A DNA stretch of 64,000 nt from Nocardioides guangzhouensis (GTDB taxonomy: Bacteria; Actinomycetota; Actinomycetes; Propionibacteriales; Nocardioidaceae), in the NCBI RefSeq assembly GCF_004519545.1, contig NZ_SDKM01000009.1, positions 62,001 to 126,000 on the forward strand, read 5' to 3'. This document shows positions 49,964 through 60,572 of this stretch, piece after piece. Under the pieces are notes generated by a model. That model searched no databases and was not told the origin of the DNA. It worked only from the letters and a program-made list of their open reading frames with translations. The first letter of the stretch is position 1, and every line of letters begins with the position of its first letter. The position numbers were made by a program, and so were the translations under genes.

Positions 49964-50659
49964 GTGGACGACGTCTGGAACAACTTCGACCTCGTAGTGA
50001 GGGCCTTCGGCATGACCGTCGGCCTGTTCCTCGCCGCGGGGATCGCGTCGCTGGCGGTCGGGTTGCCGCTCGCCGCGATGCGGGTCGGCCCGGTCGCGGT
50101 GATGCGCCGCGCCGCGGCGACGTACGTGACCCTGGTGCGCAACACCCCGCTGCTGATGGTGTTCATCTTCGTCGTCATCGCGCTGCCGCGGATCGACATC
50201 ACCTTCAAGTCGATCGAGTCCTTCCAGGAGGACGCGTTCGGCCAGGTCTTCATCTCGGCGTACTTCTTCCGCGCCACGCTCGCGCTCAGCCTCTACACGA
50301 GCACGTTCGTCTGCGAGGCGGTCCGGTCCGGGATCAACTCGGTGCCGCTCGGCCAGGCCGAGGCGGCGCGCGCGGTCGGGCTCACCTTCGGCGGCACCAT
50401 GACGCAGGTGGTGCTGCCGCAGGCGCTGCGCGCGACCGTGCCGCCGTTGACCAGCGTGCTGATCGCACTCCTCAAGAACACCTCCGTCGCGGCGGCGTTC
50501 GGCATCATCGAGGCGGCCGCCCGCATGAAGTACTTCAACAACCGGACCACCGAGGACGTCCAGGTGTTCCTGCTCTTCGCGCTGGTCTACGTGCTTCTGG
50601 TCGAGGTTGTCTCGGCAGCGTCCCTGGTCCTCGAGCGACGGTGGAAGGCGGCACGATGA
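49964..50659 (+). CDS. gluC: Glutamate ABC transporter permease
   Basis: 231 aa from a GTG with GAGGAG upstream. It is a HisM-type permease with about five membrane helices and the cytoplasmic EAA loop (QAEAARAVGLTFGGTMTQVV LPQ, split here for length). The conserved VRNTPLLMVFIFVVIALP segment is present. It pairs with GluD as the channel. Its stop overlaps the gluD start (ATGA). Confidence 0.92.
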   Translation: MDDVWNNFDLVVRAFGMTVGLFLAAGIASLAVGLPLAAMRVGPVAVMRRAAATYVTLVRNTPLLMVFIFVVIALPRIDITFKSIESFQEDAFGQVFISAYFFRATLALSLYTSTFVCEAVRSGINSVPLGQAEAARAVGLTFGGTMTQVVLPQALRATVPPLTSVLIALLKNTSVAAAFGIIEAAARMKYFNNRTTEDVQVFLLFALVYVLLVEVVSAASLVLERRWKAAR

Positions 50660-51534
50660 ACACCAGCAACATCCTGTTCGACGCGCCCGGGCCCAAGGCA
50701 GTCGTCCGGCACCGCGTCTACACCGTGCTGACGATCCTCGCGCTGGTCGGGTTCGTCCTCGCCGTCCTGCTCCGGCTCGACCGGAACGGCCAGCTGGCAT
50801 ACGCCCTGTGGGAGCCGTTCGTCACCCCCGAGTACGTGCAGGCCATCTGGGGGGGCCTGCTCGACACGTTGAAGATGGCGTTCAGCGCGATCATCGGGGC
50901 GCTGGTGTTCGGCCTGGTGTTCGGCGTCGGCAAGATGAGCGAGCACCGCTGGTTGCGCTGGCCGAGCTGGGTGGTCGTGGAGTTCTTCCGCGCCGTCCCG
51001 GTGCTGTTGATGATGATCTTCCTCTACTTCGCCTACGGGCTCGGCAAGGACGCCGTGCTCTCGTCGTACTGGTGCGTGGTGATCGCGCTGACGGTCTACA
51101 ACGGCGCGGTGCTGGCCGAGGTGTTCCGGGCCGGCGTGCTGGCCGTGCCCCGCGGCCAGGCGGAGGCGGCGTACGCCGTCGGCATGCGCAAGGCCCAGGT
51201 GATGAACCTGGTGCTGCTGCCGCAGGCGGTCAAGATCATGCTGCCGTCGATCATCAGCCAGTGCGTGGTGGCGCTGAAGGACACCGCGCTCGGCTACTAC
51301 ATCTCCTCCCCCGGCCTCACCTTCGTCGGCAAGCAGATCTACGGCGAGTTCCAGAACCAGGTGCAGGTCGCGATCGTGATCACGGCGATCTACGTGGTCG
51401 TGAACCTCATCCTCTCCGCGATCGCCACCTGGGTGCAGAAGCGGATCGTCGGCGAGAAAAAGGCGCTGGCGCCCACGCCGTTCGGGATCACCGACGCGGA
51501 CACCGGCGCCACGCAGGGTGGCGGGCGGATCTAG
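50656..51534 (+). CDS. gluD: Glutamate ABC transporter permease
   Basis: 292 aa from the ATG overlapping the gluC stop. An N-terminal helix (about 20-40) and five further membrane helices are seen, with VEFFRAVPVLLMMIFLYFA and the EAA loop (QAEAAYAVGMRKAQVMNLVL). A C-terminal cytoplasmic tail ends KRIVGEKKALAPTPFG. It completes the transporter and converges with the hotdog-fold gene 13 bp downstream. Confidence 0.92.
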   Translation: MNTSNILFDAPGPKAVVRHRVYTVLTILALVGFVLAVLLRLDRNGQLAYALWEPFVTPEYVQAIWGGLLDTLKMAFSAIIGALVFGLVFGVGKMSEHRWLRWPSWVVVEFFRAVPVLLMMIFLYFAYGLGKDAVLSSYWCVVIALTVYNGAVLAEVFRAGVLAVPRGQAEAAYAVGMRKAQVMNLVLLPQAVKIMLPSIISQCVVALKDTALGYYISSPGLTFVGKQIYGEFQNQVQVAIVITAIYVVVNLILSAIATWVQKRIVGEKKALAPTPFGITDADTGATQGGGRI

Positions 51535-51547
51535 GAGGCGGGACGGC

Positions 51548-52018
51548 TCAGGCCCTCGGCGGCTTCGGGGTCACCCAGAGCTTGATGACGCCGGTGATCA
51601 CGACCTCGCCGTCGGCCCGCTCGCCGCGCACGCGGACGTGCAGGTCGGGATCGTCGGACTCCCACTGCTCGGGGTCGGTCTCGGCGATGCAGGTGATGTC
51701 GCTGGTCGCCTTCGCGGTGTAGCTGACGTCCATGCCCTTGGGGATCCACCGCTTGCCCGCGGGGATGGTGGCCTCGGCGAGCGCACCCATCGCGGCCTCG
51801 AGCCCGTTGCACAGCGCGATCGCGTGCACGGTGCCGAGGTGGTTGTGGACGCCGCGCCGCTTCGGGATCACCAGCGCGGCACGGTTCGGCCGGATCTCGA
51901 CGAACCGCGGCCGGATGGTCGCGAAGTACGGCGCCTTCTGGGCGAAGGCGATCGAGAACAGGCGCTTGCCCCCGGGCAGCGCGGTGGTCTTGTTCCAGAG
52001 GTCGAGCACGGCAGGCAT
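51548..52018 (-). CDS. DUF4442 hotdog-fold protein
   Basis: 156 aa. The ATG lies 7 nt after TAGTCT (minus strand), so probably leaderless. The hotdog fold of the DUF4442/thioesterase-like group is visible in RPRFVEIRPNRAALVIPKRR, VHNHLGTVHAIALCNGLEAA (helix with the HxGT motif) and GKRWIPKGMDVSYTAKATSD. Members are probable acyl-CoA thioesterase relatives with no defined substrate. Confidence 0.85.
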   Translation of the reverse strand: MPAVLDLWNKTTALPGGKRLFSIAFAQKAPYFATIRPRFVEIRPNRAALVIPKRRGVHNHLGTVHAIALCNGLEAAMGALAEATIPAGKRWIPKGMDVSYTAKATSDITCIAETDPEQWESDDPDLHVRVRGERADGEVVITGVIKLWVTPKPPRA

Positions 52019-52045
52019 GCCGCCGAGACTAGAACGTGTTCCGGC

Positions 52046-52072
52046 ACCTCGCCCACGGGTTGTGGGCGAGGT
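52046..52072. terminator. Hairpin after the FAD oxidoreductase gene
   Basis: ACCTCGCCCAC (52046-52056) pairs perfectly with GTGGGCGAGGT (52062-52072) around a 5-nt loop, 19 bp past the stop of the FAD gene on the minus strand. Confidence 0.7.
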
Positions 52073-52090
52073 CTCAGCGGCTGACGGGGG

Positions 52091-53464
52091 TCAGGCCGGC
52101 CGGATGTTCTGGTTGTGCCGGAACAGGTTGCCGGGGTCGTAGGTCTTCTTGATCGCGGCCAGCCGGTCGTAGTTGCCCTTGTAGTTGGCGCGGATCCGCT
52201 CCTGGTCGTCCTCGGCCATGAAGTTGATGTACCCGCCCTCCTCGGAGTGCGGTGCCGTCGCGTCGTAGTAGTCGCGGACCCAGGCCGTGCCGGCCGCGTC
52301 GTCGACCTGGTCGGGCGGCCACATCCCCGCGATCACCGTCGCGAAGGTCGCGTCGCGGTAGGCGAAGGCGGTCGAGTCCGGGGCGACCCGGTGGCAGGCG
52401 CCGTTGATCGGGTAGATGTGCATCGTCGAGTTCACCGCCGGCAGCTTCGGCCCGTGCTCGAGGTGGGCGGCGATCGCGTCGTCGGTCAGCTCCTTGACGA
52501 AGTTGGCCTTCCAGTAGTGGTGCAGCCCCGGCGGGACGAGCGCGTCGAACGCGCTGTTGAGCGCCGGGTAGGGCATCGGCCCGACCATCTCGGCCACCCG
52601 GGGCGCCACGTCGCGGATCGGCTGCAACGCCTTCTCCCCCGCGTCGAGGTCGCCCGCCCAGCAGGTCACCATCGCGATGAACGGCTCACCGTGACGGTCC
52701 TCGGGGATGAACGGCAGCGGCGGGGCGATCTGGTACGCCGGGAAGCAGCCGAGCTCCTCGGGGGCGTCGGCGATGAAGTCCCGGTAGAACCGGAGCACGT
52801 CGCCGGCCTTGTCCAGCTCGAAGAACATCGGTCCGCCGTAGATGTCCTTGACCGGGCTGAGCCGGAACTCGAACGACGTGACGACGCCGAAGTTGCCGCC
52901 ACCGCCGCGGATCGCCCAGAACAGGTCGGCGTCGTCCTTCTCGCTGGCGACGTGGAAGCTGCCGTCACCGGTGACCACGTCGGCCGAGAGCAGGTTGTCC
53001 AGGGCCAGGCCGAGGCCCCGGGCCAGGTAGCCGATCCCGCCCCCGAGGGTGAGGCCGCCGACGCCCGTGGTCGAGATGATGCCGCCGGTCGTGGCCAGCC
53101 CGAAGGCGTACGTCGCGTCGTTCAGGTCGCCCCAGGTCGCCCCGCCCTCGACGCGCGCTGTCCGGGTCAGCGGGTCGACCCGGACCGCCCGCATGCCGGA
53201 CAGGTCGACGACCACGCCGTCGTCGCAGGTGCCGAACCCGGGCACGCTGTGCGCGCCGCCGCGCACCGCGACGCTCAGCCCGCTGTCGGCGGCGAAGCGG
53301 ACGGCGGTCATCACGTCGCCGGCGTTGGCCGGCCGGACGATCACCGCGGGCCGCCTGTCGATCATGCCGTTGCGGACCGTGCGCGCGACGTCGTACCCGT
53401 CGTCCTCCGGCCCGATCACCGTGCCCCTGGTCTGTTCGCGCAGCGCGTCCAGCGTGGCGTTCAT
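52091..53464 (-). CDS. FAD-linked oxidoreductase (BBE-like)
   Basis: 457 aa from the ATG at 53464; an upstream frame extension has no start signal. The FAD-binding type 4 domain is clear (AVIVRPANAGDVMTAVRFAA, LSVAVRGGAHSVPGFGTCDD with the covalent His). GGLTLGGGIGYLARGLG follows; the residue just before, where bicovalent relatives have Cys, is not Cys, so a single flavin link is likely. The C-terminal berberine-bridge-enzyme-like segment ends in YDPGNLFRHNQNI. It oxidises an alcohol or sugar by O2; the substrate is unknown. Confidence 0.9.
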   Translation of the reverse strand: MNATLDALREQTRGTVIGPEDDGYDVARTVRNGMIDRRPAVIVRPANAGDVMTAVRFAADSGLSVAVRGGAHSVPGFGTCDDGVVVDLSGMRAVRVDPLTRTARVEGGATWGDLNDATYAFGLATTGGIISTTGVGGLTLGGGIGYLARGLGLALDNLLSADVVTGDGSFHVASEKDDADLFWAIRGGGGNFGVVTSFEFRLSPVKDIYGGPMFFELDKAGDVLRFYRDFIADAPEELGCFPAYQIAPPLPFIPEDRHGEPFIAMVTCWAGDLDAGEKALQPIRDVAPRVAEMVGPMPYPALNSAFDALVPPGLHHYWKANFVKELTDDAIAAHLEHGPKLPAVNSTMHIYPINGACHRVAPDSTAFAYRDATFATVIAGMWPPDQVDDAAGTAWVRDYYDATAPHSEEGGYINFMAEDDQERIRANYKGNYDRLAAIKKTYDPGNLFRHNQNIRPA

Positions 53465-53631
53465 GTGGCTCCTCCTGTTGCTCAGAGTGGTTCGGGTCGA
53501 GCGACAGGGGCGTCGAGAGGGCGTCACGAGGCGCAACGATCCGCGGCTCGGCCCTCCAGCAGCCGACGCTAGACCCGGACCGCGGCCGTCGCCATGGCAC
53601 AGGCGCGCCATTGAATTCCGCAGGCGGGTCG

Positions 53632-54033
53632 CTAGGGCGCGTCCGCACCGATCGGGGCCAGCAGCTCGACCCGGTTGCCGTGGCCGTCGCGGGTGTGGCA
53701 GCGCTGGTGGCCGGGGAAGGTGTGGCGCTCGGTCCAGTCGACCTCGAAGCCGAGACCGGCCAGCCGGTCGGCGGTCTCGGCCAGCGCGACGACGTCGTCG
53801 AGCAGCAGCGCCGGGTGCGCCCTGCGGGCCGGCGTGAACGGCTCCTCGACGCCCACGTGCACCTCGGCGGTGACCCCGCCGGAGCCGTCGTAGGCACGGA
53901 ACCAGGCGCCGCCACGCCCGGCCAGGTCGGCCGGCTTGTGCACCTCGGTCAGCCCGAGCCCGTCGGTCCAGTAGCGGCGAGCCTCCGCCTCCCCGCCGCG
54001 CGGGCAGGCGAGCTGGACGTGGTGCAGCCTCAT
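53632..54033 (-). CDS. VOC family (glyoxalase/bleomycin resistance-like) protein
   Basis: 133 aa from the ATG at 54033. Two beta-alpha-beta-beta-beta modules are visible: LHHVQLACPRGGEAEARRYW with LGLTEV, then GFEVDWTERHTFPGHQRCHT ending DGHGNRVELLAP. Metal ligands (His and Glu) are in the standard positions. The start overlaps the methyltransferase stop, so both belong to one transcript under the MarR-controlled promoter. Confidence 0.87.
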   Translation of the reverse strand: MRLHHVQLACPRGGEAEARRYWTDGLGLTEVHKPADLAGRGGAWFRAYDGSGGVTAEVHVGVEEPFTPARRAHPALLLDDVVALAETADRLAGLGFEVDWTERHTFPGHQRCHTRDGHGNRVELLAPIGADAP

Positions 54034-54818
54034 CGGTCCACCCCGCCCGGAACCTGCGCGACCACGAAGATCCGACGGAAGGGCAGGACCACGCCGTACG
54101 GGCGGGTCGGGTACGCCGCGGCGAGGCGGCGACGGAACTCCGCGGCGAACTCCTCGCGCAGCCCGTCGGGCAGCGCCTGCAGCGTCGGCCGGGCCCCGGT
54201 GCCGGTGACCCAGGTGAAGACCGGGTCCTCGCCGGTCAGCACGTGGAGGTACGTCGTCTCCCACGCGTCGACGGTGCAGCCGAGGCCGGCCAGGGCCTCG
54301 AGGTACGTCGCGGGATCGTGCGAGCTCGGCACCGCGACGCCGGCGGTGTGGGCGGCGAACCGTTCCTCCGCGGCGAGCCCGGTGCGGATCGTGTGGCTGG
54401 GCTCGTCGACGTTGCCCGGGACCTGGAAGGCCAGCCAGCCGCCCGGGGCGACCCGGCCGGCGAGGGCCGGCAGCAGGTCGAGGTGGCCGGGCACCCACTG
54501 CAGGGTGGCGTTGGAGAGGAGGACGTCGACGGGCGGCGCGTCGCCGGCGACCCAGTCGCGGAGGTCGGCGACCGCGAACGCGAGGCCGGGCTCGGCGGCC
54601 CGGGCGGCCTCCACCATCTCGGGGCTGGAGTCGAGGCCGGTGACGCGTGCTCCGGGCCACCGTTGCGCCAGCAGCGCGGTCAGGTTGCCGGGACCGCAGC
54701 CGAGGTCCACGACCGTGGCCGGGGCGTCGGCGTCGACTCGCTGGAGCAGCTCGACGAAGGGCCGGCCACGCTCGCCGGCGTACGTCAGGTAGTGGCCGGG
54801 GTCCCAGGTGTGCGCCAT
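54030..54818 (-). CDS. tam: Trans-aconitate 2-methyltransferase-like SAM methyltransferase
   Basis: 262 aa. It begins WDPGHYLTYAGERGRPFVEL, typical of Tam, followed by motif I VVDLGCGPGNLTALLA, DLRDW, and the LSNATLQWVPGHLDLLPAL segment characteristic of Tam. The reaction would methylate trans-aconitate with S-adenosylmethionine, a detoxification step. It is divergent from a MarR gene with two operator-like palindromes between them. Confidence 0.85.
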   Translation of the reverse strand: MAHTWDPGHYLTYAGERGRPFVELLQRVDADAPATVVDLGCGPGNLTALLAQRWPGARVTGLDSSPEMVEAARAAEPGLAFAVADLRDWVAGDAPPVDVLLSNATLQWVPGHLDLLPALAGRVAPGGWLAFQVPGNVDEPSHTIRTGLAAEERFAAHTAGVAVPSSHDPATYLEALAGLGCTVDAWETTYLHVLTGEDPVFTWVTGTGARPTLQALPDGLREEFAAEFRRRLAAAYPTRPYGVVLPFRRIFVVAQVPGGVDR

Positions 54819-54834
54819 GCGCCGCCTCCGATGT

Positions 54835-54889
54835 ATCTCGACATCAAGATAAAACCCAATGCTCCCCACAATCTGTCTTGATGTCAAGA
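54835..54889. promoter_or_regulatory. Two MarR-type operator palindromes between tam and the marR-like gene
   Basis: ATCTCGACATCAAGAT (54835-54850) and TCTTGATGTCAAGA (54876-54889) are near-perfect palindromes of the ATCTTGATATCAAGAT type bound by MarR repressors. They flank both divergent promoters; TAGCAT at 54907-54912 is the -10 of the MarR gene. Confidence 0.75.
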
Positions 54890-54918
54890 TTCTCGACGGA
54901 TCCGGTTAGCATGGGCCC

Positions 54919-55419
54919 ATGCGGGACGAGGTGGACGAGCTGGTCGAGGCGTGGGGGCGCGAGCGCTCCGACCTCGACCTGACTCCGGTGGAGGTGTTCA
55001 GCCGGATCGGTCGGCTGGCCCGGCACCTCGACCTCGCCCGCCGGCGCGCCTTCGCCGAGCACGCCATCGAGTCCTGGGAGTTCGACGTGCTGGCCGCGCT
55101 GAGGCGGGCCGGCGGCGACTACCAGCTCTCCCCCGGCCGCCTGATCAAGGAGACCCTGGTGACCAGCGGCACCATGACCAACCGGGTCGACCGACTGGCG
55201 GCTCGCGGACTGGTGGAGCGGCTCCCCGACCCGAAGGACCGGCGTGGTGTGCTGGTCCGGCTCACCCCGGCCGGCCGCTCGACCGTGGACGGCGCGTTCG
55301 AGGCGCTGCTCGACGCCGAGCGGGAGCTCCTGGTGGACCTGCCCGAGAAGGACCGGACCCGCCTGGCCACCCTGCTGCGGACGCTGATGACGCCGTTCAA
55401 CGGGCCGGTGGCGGACTGA
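54919..55419 (+). CDS. MarR family transcriptional regulator
   Basis: 166 aa. The ATG is 6 nt after TAGCAT, so probably leaderless. The winged helix is intact (PGRLIKETLVTSGTMTNRVD, GLVERLPDPKDRRGVLVRLT, with the D-R-R wing). It probably represses itself and the divergent tam-VOC operon through two palindromes, responding to a small ligand such as an aromatic or organic acid. It converges with the ABC-F gene across 7 bp. Confidence 0.92.
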   Translation: MRDEVDELVEAWGRERSDLDLTPVEVFSRIGRLARHLDLARRRAFAEHAIESWEFDVLAALRRAGGDYQLSPGRLIKETLVTSGTMTNRVDRLAARGLVERLPDPKDRRGVLVRLTPAGRSTVDGAFEALLDAERELLVDLPEKDRTRLATLLRTLMTPFNGPVAD

Positions 55420-55426
55420 GGTCGGG

Positions 55427-57226
55427 CTACTCCAGCACGTCGGCCGCCTCGAGCCACTCGAGCTCGACCTCGTCCTTCTCCGCGGCCAGGTCGTCGAGCC
55501 GGGCGCTCAGCTCGGCCAGCCTCTCGTAGTCCTGCGCGTGCGCCGCGATCTCCGCGTTGAGCTCCGCCTCGCGCGCGGCGATCCGCTCGAGCTGCTTGTC
55601 GAGCCGGGCCAGGGTCTTGCGGGCCGCGCGCTCCTCGGCGCTGCCGGCACGGGCCTTGGGGGCGACCGCCTGTTCCACGGCCGCAGGAGCGGCCGCGGGA
55701 CGGGCTTCAGCCGCTTCGGCCTGCCGTTCGGCCTCGACCCTCGCGTGGCGACGCTCGAGGTACTCCTCCACCCCGCGCGGCAGCATCGAGATCTGCCCGT
55801 CGCCGAGCAGCGCCCAGGTCGAGTCGGTGACCCGCTCGAGGAAGTACCGGTCGTGCGAGACCACCACCAGCGTCCCCGGCCAGCCGTCGAGGAAGTCCTC
55901 GAGGACGTTGAGGGTCTCGATGTCGAGGTCGTTGGTCGGCTCGTCGAGGAGCAGCACGTTGGGCTCGGTGAGCAGCAGCCGCAGCAGCTGGAACCGCCGC
56001 CGCTCGCCGCCGGAGAGGTCGCCCACGCGGGCGGTCAGCTTGTCGCCGGTGAAGCCGAAGCGCTCGAGCATCGCCGTCGCCGAGACCTCGCCGTCGGCGG
56101 TGCGGGTGACCCGGCGGATCGACTCGATGGTCGGCAGCACCCGCGCCTCCGGGTCGAGGTCGTCGACCTGCTGGGTGAGGTGCTGCAGCGCGACCGTCCG
56201 GCCGTGCTTCACGCGGCCGACGTCGGGCGCCAGCTCGCCCGAGAGCAGCGAGAGCACCGAGGTCTTCCCGGCACCGTTGACACCGACGATGCCGACCCGG
56301 TCGCCGGGCCCGAGCCGCCACGTGGCGTGCGAGAGCAGCTGCCGGGTGCCACGGGTCAGGTCGACGTCCTCCACGTCGAGGACGTCCTTGCCCAGCCGCT
56401 GGGTGGCGAACCGCTGCAGCTCCAGCCGGTCGCGCGGCGGCGGGACGTCCTCGATGAGCGCGTTGGCGGCGTCGATGCGGAACTTCGGCTTCGAGGTCCG
56501 GGCCGGGGCGCCGCGGCGCAGCCAGGCCAGCTCCTTGCGCACCAGGTTCTGCCGGCGCACCTCCGAGGCCGCGGCCTGGCGCTGCCGCTCGGCCTTCGCC
56601 AGCACGAAGGCGGCGTACCCGCCGTCGTAGGAGTCGACCACGCCATCGTGGACCTCCCACGTGGTCTGGCAGACCGCGTCGAGGAACCAGCGGTCGTGGG
56701 TGACCACGACCAGCGCGGATGAGAGCCCGACCAGGTGCTCGGCCAGCCAGGCCACCGCCTCGACGTCGAGATGGTTGGTGGGCTCGTCGAGGATCACCAG
56801 GTCGTGCTCGTCGAGCAGGAGCGCGGCCAGCGAGCAGCGCCGACGCTCGCCGCCGGAGAGCCCGAGCACCGCGCGGTCGAGGGTGATCCCGGCCAGCAGC
56901 TCCTCGACGACCTGGCGGGTGGTCGCGTCGGCGGCCCACTCGTGGTCGGCCTTCCCGCCGAGCACCGCCTCGCGGACCGAGTGCGTGTCGGAGAGCTCGT
57001 CGCCCTGGTGGAGGTAGCCGATCCGCAGCCCGCGGGCCCGCGAGACCCGGCCGGCGTCGGGCTCCTCGAGCCCGCTCATCACCTCGAGCAGCGTGGTCTT
57101 GCCGTCGCCGTTGCGGCCGACGATGCCGACCCGCTCCCCCACCGCGATGCCGAGGGAGACGTCGCTGAGCAGCGGCCGGACGCCGTACGCCTTGGAGACC
57201 CGCTCCAGGTTCACGAGGTTGGCCAT
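55427..57226 (-). CDS. ABC-F family ATPase (Uup-like)
   Basis: 599 aa from the ATG at 57226; a long upstream extension is out of place. Two ABC domains are joined by a linker, with no membrane segments: P-loops GIVGRNGDGKTTLLE and GIVGVNGAGKTSVLS, each with LSGGERRR and VILDEPTNHLD or LLLDEPTNDLD. The C-terminal 100 residues are a Glu/Lys-rich coiled coil as in Uup. ABC-F proteins act on ribosomes or DNA rather than transport. It is the last gene of rsmA-ispE-abcF. Confidence 0.92.
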   Translation of the reverse strand: MANLVNLERVSKAYGVRPLLSDVSLGIAVGERVGIVGRNGDGKTTLLEVMSGLEEPDAGRVSRARGLRIGYLHQGDELSDTHSVREAVLGGKADHEWAADATTRQVVEELLAGITLDRAVLGLSGGERRRCSLAALLLDEHDLVILDEPTNHLDVEAVAWLAEHLVGLSSALVVVTHDRWFLDAVCQTTWEVHDGVVDSYDGGYAAFVLAKAERQRQAAASEVRRQNLVRKELAWLRRGAPARTSKPKFRIDAANALIEDVPPPRDRLELQRFATQRLGKDVLDVEDVDLTRGTRQLLSHATWRLGPGDRVGIVGVNGAGKTSVLSLLSGELAPDVGRVKHGRTVALQHLTQQVDDLDPEARVLPTIESIRRVTRTADGEVSATAMLERFGFTGDKLTARVGDLSGGERRRFQLLRLLLTEPNVLLLDEPTNDLDIETLNVLEDFLDGWPGTLVVVSHDRYFLERVTDSTWALLGDGQISMLPRGVEEYLERRHARVEAERQAEAAEARPAAAPAAVEQAVAPKARAGSAEERAARKTLARLDKQLERIAAREAELNAEIAAHAQDYERLAELSARLDDLAAEKDEVELEWLEAADVLE

Positions 57227-58137
57227 CACAGCACCGTCGCGCCGGGGACGGGGCCGTGGCACACCAGGGCCCGGCCGTACGGCGAGAGCGCGGCCGCCAC
57301 CGACGCCGCATGGTCCGGGTCGCCGCACAGGAACAGGCACGTGGGGCCGGAGCCCGACACCAGCGCGGCGTACGCCGAGGCGTCGAGGCCGGCGCGCAGC
57401 GGCTCGGCGAGCTGGGGCCGCAGGCGGAGCGACGCCGGCTGGAGGTCGTTGCCGACCGCGTCCGCGAGCGCGCGGGCGTCGCCGGCCCGGAGCGCCGCGA
57501 CCAGGGCCGGCGGGATCTCGGGGTCGGGGACCTCGACGCCCTCGTGGAGCACGTCGAAGTCGGCGTACACCGCGGGCGTGGACATGCCCGTGTCGAAGGT
57601 CAGCACCACCCAGTCGTAGCGGCCGTGGTCCTCCAGCGGCTCGACCAGCTCGCCGCGGCCGTGGCCGGACGCGGAGCCGCCGACCAGCCCGAACGGGACG
57701 TCGGAACCGAGCTCGCCGGCCAGCTCGAGCAGCCGGGCGGGGGGTAGGGAGAGGTCCCACAGCAGGCTGCAGGCGAGCAGCGCGGCCGCACCGTCCGCGG
57801 AACCACCGGCCAGGCCACCGGCCACCGGGATGCCCTTGTCGAGGTGCAAGGCCACCGGCTGGTCGACGCCGTGCTCGCGGGCCAGCAGCTTCGCGGCCCG
57901 CAGGGCGAGGTTGGTGTCGTCCAGCGGCACGCCCGCGGTGTCGATGCCGACCTGGCCGGTGCAGGTCACCGCCCAGTCGTCGGCCGGGGTGGCGGTGACG
58001 GTCGAGAACAGGGAGATCGCCTGGTAGGCGGTGGCCAGCGGGTGGAAGCCGTCGGGCCGGACCGGGCCGACACCCAGGTGCAGGTTGATCTTGGCCGGGG
58101 CGCGGACGGTCACCCCGGTCTCGTGGAGGGAGGTCAT
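57226..58137 (-). CDS. ispE: 4-diphosphocytidyl-2-C-methyl-D-erythritol kinase
   Basis: 303 aa. IspE phosphorylates CDP-methylerythritol in the MEP isoprenoid pathway. The GHMP kinase signature is visible: [34 protein letters not shown] (ATP loop), [20 protein letters not shown] and a late [13 protein letters not shown]. The stop overlaps the ABC-F start by one base (TGATG) and its start overlaps the rsmA stop, so the three are translated together. Confidence 0.96.
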   Translation of the reverse strand: MTSLHETGVTVRAPAKINLHLGVGPVRPDGFHPLATAYQAISLFSTVTATPADDWAVTCTGQVGIDTAGVPLDDTNLALRAAKLLAREHGVDQPVALHLDKGIPVAGGLAGGSADGAAALLACSLLWDLSLPPARLLELAGELGSDVPFGLVGGSASGHGRGELVEPLEDHGRYDWVVLTFDTGMSTPAVYADFDVLHEGVEVPDPEIPPALVAALRAGDARALADAVGNDLQPASLRLRPQLAEPLRAGLDASAYAALVSGSGPTCLFLCGDPDHAASVAAALSPYGRALVCHGPVPGATVL

Positions 58138-59033
58138 GTCGTGGCGCTCCCGGGCAGTCCCCCGTGCAGTCCTTCCGCGATCCGGGCGAACTCCTCGACC
58201 CCGATCGCCTCGCCGCGTGCCATCGGGTCGACGCCGGCGTGGGCAAGCGCCGCCTCGGCGGCCGCGGCCGAGCCGGCCAGGTTCTTCAGGGTGGAGCGCA
58301 GGGTCTTGCGGCGCTGGGCGAACGCCGCGTCGACGACCGCGAACACCTGCTCGCGGGTGGCGGTCGTGGCCGGCGGCTCGCGGCGGGTCCAGGCGACCAG
58401 GCCCGAGTCCACGTTCGGGGCCGGCCAGAACACGTTGCGGCCGATCGCGCCCGCGCGGCGCACGTCGGCATACCAGGCGGCCTTGACCGACGGCACGCCG
58501 TAGACCTTCGAGCCGGGGCGGGCCGCCAGCCGGTCCGCGACCTCGGACTGCACCATCACCAGGCCGTGCTCGAGCGACGGCAGCAGCTGGAGCAGGTGCA
58601 GCAGCACCGGCACCGACACGTTGTAGGGGAGGTTGGCCACCAGCGCCGTGGGCGGCGGTCCGGGGACCTCCTCGACCCGCATCGCGTCAGCGAGCAGCAC
58701 CTCGCAGTGCGCCGCCTGGTCAGGGGCGAACTCGGCGATGGTGCCGGGCAACGCCTCCGCCAGCACCGGGTCGACCTCGATCGCCACCACCCGGCGGGCG
58801 ACCGCGAGCAGGGCGAGGGTCAGCGAGCCGAGGCCGGGGCCGACCTCGACCACGACGTCGTCGGCGGTGATCCCCGACTCCCGCACGATCCGGCGCACGG
58901 TGTTGGGGTCGATCACGAAGTTCTGGCCGCGCTGCTTGGTCGGGCGGACGTCGACCGCGGCCGCCAGCGAACGCACCTCCGCCGGGCCGAGGAGTCTCGG
59001 CCCGGCGGAGGTGGTGTCGGCCGGTTCGGGCAT
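58134..59033 (-). CDS. rsmA: 16S rRNA (A1518/A1519) dimethyltransferase
   Basis: 299 aa. RsmA (KsgA) dimethylates two adenines near the 16S 3' end. Motifs are [36 protein letters not shown] (SAM loop), [18 protein letters not shown] (NLPY catalytic loop) and the C-terminal [17 protein letters not shown]. The ATG at 59033 is 7 nt after TAGGCT (minus strand), so likely leaderless; a GTG at 59051 is rejected. It heads the rsmA-ispE-abcF operon. Confidence 0.96.
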   Translation of the reverse strand: MPEPADTTSAGPRLLGPAEVRSLAAAVDVRPTKQRGQNFVIDPNTVRRIVRESGITADDVVVEVGPGLGSLTLALLAVARRVVAIEVDPVLAEALPGTIAEFAPDQAAHCEVLLADAMRVEEVPGPPPTALVANLPYNVSVPVLLHLLQLLPSLEHGLVMVQSEVADRLAARPGSKVYGVPSVKAAWYADVRRAGAIGRNVFWPAPNVDSGLVAWTRREPPATTATREQVFAVVDAAFAQRRKTLRSTLKNLAGSAAAAEAALAHAGVDPMARGEAIGVEEFARIAEGLHGGLPGSATT

Positions 59034-59081
59034 GGGCGCCAGCCTAGTCACGGCCGCGCGTCTGCCGCAGGGTCAGGTCGG

Positions 59082-60572
<1,491 letters not shown>

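Noticed and set aside
57226..58246. N-terminal extension of the ABC-F frame upstream to 58246
   Set aside because: The extension lies wholly over ispE in another frame; the ATG at 57226 overlaps the ispE stop and begins the conserved ABC domain.
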